The translations under genes were made by a program, and so were the position numbers. Below, in pieces: positions 61,995 to 64,000 of a stretch of 64,000 nt of DNA. Location of the stretch: NCBI GenBank assembly GCA_020633195.1, contig JACKEC010000014.1:124001-188000 (forward strand), read 5' to 3'. The notes under the pieces are model-generated. The model worked only from the letters and a program-made list of their open reading frames with translations. It was not told where the DNA came from and made no database searches. This DNA is from Sandaracinaceae bacterium. Lineage in GTDB: Bacteria; Myxococcota_A; Polyangia; Polyangiales; Sandaracinaceae. Each line of letters starts with the position of its first letter. The first letter of the stretch is position 1.

Positions 61995-63338
61995 CTAGCC
62001 CGCGGCTCTCGGTGATCGCAGCGTCCGCAGGAACGCGTCCCCCACGGTGACGCACGCCTCCCGCGCCTCGACCCCGCCGCCGAGCAGCACCGCCAGTGGG
62101 TGCAATTCGACTTGCTCGACCTCATCGCGGTGGTCGTTGACGAACGCCGCGAGGCGGAGCAGCACGTCGGAGACCCCGGTGACCGCCATCCGCCGCTGAG
62201 CGGGGCCTCCGGCGAGCAAGAGCTCCGACGCGGCGAGGCGACCGAGGACCCGCTCCACGGCGTCCGGTCCAGCTGGGAGCACCGTCACGGTGCGATCCCC
62301 GGACGCGTGCCCGTGCGGATCCGCGAACCCGATCTCCGCGAGGACGTAGCCGTCGGGGAGCGGCTCGGCGATCACGCGCAGCAGCGCGCGAGCCGCCGTC
62401 GTCGCGGTCACGTGCACGCCGAGGAGGCGAGCGTCGGGCTGGCGCTCGCTCGCGAGGGCCATGATCTGGCGATAGACGTCGCGCACGCGCGCCGCGTTGT
62501 CGACGCCGTCCACCGCGAGATCCGGGTGATCCCAGATCCGGAGATCGGGGCTGGCCAGGGAGATCCGAACCGGGAAGCCGATGCGGGCCGCCTCCGCGGC
62601 CGCCCTCGACGGGCTGCTGCACAGCTCCTCGATGGGGAGCGGGAGCCCGTAGGGCGCGAGCGCGGACTTGCTCGCCGGATCCGAGAGCGCGCGGGGCGGG
62701 CCGAAGATCACGTCGTGCACGGCGCGGTGGTCCACGCCCTCGACGTTCGCCCGGGCCCGCGGCGCGGCGAGGGGCCGCAGGCGGAGGGCTCGGACCGCGA
62801 GGCCGACCGCGCCAGGGCGACCGACGGGGACGGGCTCGGCGCGCGGGCGGGCGCGCCACGCGATCATGCCGTCGTCGGCCGGCTCGAAGCGGCCGCCGCC
62901 GCGGCCCGCCTCCATCGGCCCGACGCGCGACCGGTCGAGCGCGCTCAGGGCCCGCACGACCGCCATCCACGGGCTCTCGGCGCCCGCCGAGACGAGGGCG
63001 AGCGTCGACAGCAGCGGGTCGACCTCGTCGACGGCGACGAGGCCCAGATCGCTGGCGAGGACGCGGGCGCGGGCCGCGTCCTCCCCGGCGCTCACGATGG
63101 CGATGGGGATGGGCGCGCCCGACTCCTCACGGGCCGTCGCGAGGTGGACGAGCTGCTCGGGGGACGGGGGCGTGGCGAGCGCGAGGGCGACGGATCCCGA
63201 CGCGATGGCCGACGCCGCGCGCGCGATGGGGCGGTCCTCGATGGCCGGCTCGACGGAGAGGCCGAGCGGCTCGGCGACGCGTGCGCACTCGACGGCGAGC
63301 TGCGCGTCATCGCAGAAGATCCGCCAGGCGTCGCTCAC
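61995..63338 (-). CDS. ATP-grasp acyl-CoA ligase-like protein
   Basis: A 447-residue soluble protein. The middle and end (about residues 230-440) follow the ATP-grasp_5 domain of NDP-forming acyl-CoA ligases: KSALAPYGLPLPIEEL, the RIGFPVRISLASPDLRIWDH strand, and the closing VELHPLAVLLGGGVEAREACV. The N-terminal CoA-binding and phospho-His domains typical of complete enzymes are missing, and the usual GGV and Glu residues of the ATP site are only partly recognisable. It may be a regulatory relative rather than a full ligase. GTG start, overlapping the neighbour by four bases. Confidence 0.6.
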   Translation of the reverse strand: MSDAWRIFCDDAQLAVECARVAEPLGLSVEPAIEDRPIARAASAIASGSVALALATPPSPEQLVHLATAREESGAPIPIAIVSAGEDAARARVLASDLGLVAVDEVDPLLSTLALVSAGAESPWMAVVRALSALDRSRVGPMEAGRGGGRFEPADDGMIAWRARPRAEPVPVGRPGAVGLAVRALRLRPLAAPRARANVEGVDHRAVHDVIFGPPRALSDPASKSALAPYGLPLPIEELCSSPSRAAAEAARIGFPVRISLASPDLRIWDHPDLAVDGVDNAARVRDVYRQIMALASERQPDARLLGVHVTATTAARALLRVIAEPLPDGYVLAEIGFADPHGHASGDRTVTVLPAGPDAVERVLGRLAASELLLAGGPAQRRMAVTGVSDVLLRLAAFVNDHRDEVEQVELHPLAVLLGGGVEAREACVTVGDAFLRTLRSPRAAG

Positions 63339-63799
63339 TCGGGCCGTCGGCGAGGGGCGAACGTCCTCACGTCGGACGCGACGAAGAGGTAGCGGCTGCC
63401 GCGCTCGAAGAGCACGCCCCGCACCTCGATGCGTTGACCGATCTCGAGCTGGAGCACGGTGCTGACCGTCGCGTCCGTCTTGCGCACGAAGATCGGCAGG
63501 TTCGCCTCGCGCGTGACGAGCTGGATCGAGGTGCGCGAGGTCAGCCCGGCGCCCCGCGCGAGATCGTCGAACTGCGGCTCGATGCGCGCGAGCTCGTCGG
63601 TCACGCGGATGAGCCGATCGACGTGGCGCTCGGGGATCACGGCGAGCGCCCGCGGGGGGACCGAGACGGCGGCGCCGCGGATGCTGCCCGCGGCCTCGAA
63701 GAGGTCCGTCGCCGTGGGTGGCTGCTGGGCCTCCGCGAGCGCGGCGGCCACGAGGATCGCGAGAGCGGCGAAGGCCAAGAGGGCGGAGCGGCGGTGCAT
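63335..63799 (-). CDS. Small secreted protein
   Basis: A 154-residue protein. ATG 63799 opens a signal peptide (HRRSALLAFAALAILVAAALAEAQ, quoted in part), cleavage near AEA-QQPP. The mature part is beta-rich with VSTVLQLEIGQRIEVRGVLF and RYLFVASDVRTF, resembling an OB-like barrel. The stop overlaps the GTG of the ATP-grasp gene, so they are coupled. Family not recognised. Confidence 0.6.
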   Translation of the reverse strand: MHRRSALLAFAALAILVAAALAEAQQPPTATDLFEAAGSIRGAAVSVPPRALAVIPERHVDRLIRVTDELARIEPQFDDLARGAGLTSRTSIQLVTREANLPIFVRKTDATVSTVLQLEIGQRIEVRGVLFERGSRYLFVASDVRTFAPRRRPE

Positions 63800-63855
63800 G
63801 AGGCCTGAGCATAGCAGGTGGACCCCCGCGGGGCGGGTTCGGTATCCTGTGCTCG

Positions 63856-64000
63856 TTGACGCGTCTTTGGATGATGGCTGCATGTTCGGCCCTTTGGACG
63901 ATCTCGGTGCCGGCGTATGCACAGCCGTCGGACGACGCGCCGGAGTCCGGTCCCGACGCGGCCTCGCCGGAGAACCTGGACGCGACCCGTCAGGCTCGCG
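63856..64000 (+). CDS. Secreted protein, 3' truncated
   Basis: A reading frame opening with TTG at 63856 (ATG at 63871 is possible) gives a good signal peptide, MTRLWMMAACSALWTISVPA with cleavage near AYA-QPSDD, then an acidic, Ala/Pro/Asp-rich mature start. It runs past the window edge without a stop. Codon use matches its neighbours. Nothing more can be said about function from 48 residues. Confidence 0.6.
   Translation, partial: MTRLWMMAACSALWTISVPAYAQPSDDAPESGPDAASPENLDATRQAR

Overview
The window is very GC-rich, densely coded bacterial chromosome. Several features point to a predatory or soil myxobacterium of the Polyangiales/Sandaracinus type (inference from gene content, not from a marker gene). 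These are the many secreted lipoproteins with Asp-Ala-Gly ('DAG') rich linkers, a Ser/Thr kinase with a large C-terminal extension, a TPR-AIM24 protein, and an Alternative Complex III operon joined to an A2-type caa3 oxidase. GTG and TTG starts and 4-base stop/start overlaps (ATGA, GTGA, TTGA) are very frequent. No tRNA, rRNA, insertion sequence, prophage or CRISPR array was seen.

Layout. 1-9.7 kb: end of a kelch-like secreted protein, then thiolase, a degenerate PEP-utilising-type protein, two lipoproteins (one ceramidase-like), then a 3-hydroxyacyl-CoA dehydrogenase/enoyl-CoA hydratase pair which with the thiolase makes a short-chain acyl-CoA set, then a membrane protein and a RidA protein. 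9.7-15.5 kb: purA-hisZ, a non-RD Ser/Thr kinase, an O-methyltransferase and a lipoprotein. 15.5-29.3 kb: one long respiratory operon behind a recognisable promoter, actABCDEFG, a SCO copper chaperone, then cytochrome oxidase subunits II, I, III and IV. Electrons would pass from quinol through ACIII to the cytochrome c domain fused to subunit II and on to O2. 29.3-34.3 kb: envelope/lipid operon (lipoprotein, small membrane protein, LPG-synthase-like flippase, TPR-AIM24, PgsA, PPC-domain protein). 34.3-38.1 kb: peptide-type ABC importer without its ATPases. 38.2-44.4 kb: small lipoprotein, MerR-like regulator and sigma-region-4-like protein, FG-GAP lipoprotein, FAH-family enzyme, SUMF1-like lipoprotein. 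44.47-44.85 kb: RNase P RNA with its terminator. 45.6-48.7 kb: YbjN-like protein, putative outer-membrane beta-barrel and a 13-heme cytochrome c. 48.7-52.8 kb: glycosyltransferase, small proteins, a lipoprotein with a CxxxxCH motif, a DsbA-like and a TlpA-like thioredoxin. 53.1-59.8 kb: a GAF protein with peptide repeats, then a coupled operon of an atypical response regulator, pdxA and uvrA. 59.9-64 kb: acyl-CoA synthetase, a 73-residue membrane protein, an ATP-grasp acyl-CoA ligase-like protein with a small secreted partner, and the beginning of another secreted protein.

Most notable: the barrel/13-heme cytochrome pair (possible electron conduit), a 22-residue insertion inside the CuA loop of oxidase subunit II, a tandem repeat in the GAF-protein gene whose copies shift reading frame but sum to zero, five copies of a TIAYDA-type peptide in the same protein, and a family of interspersed multi-hairpin repeats between genes.
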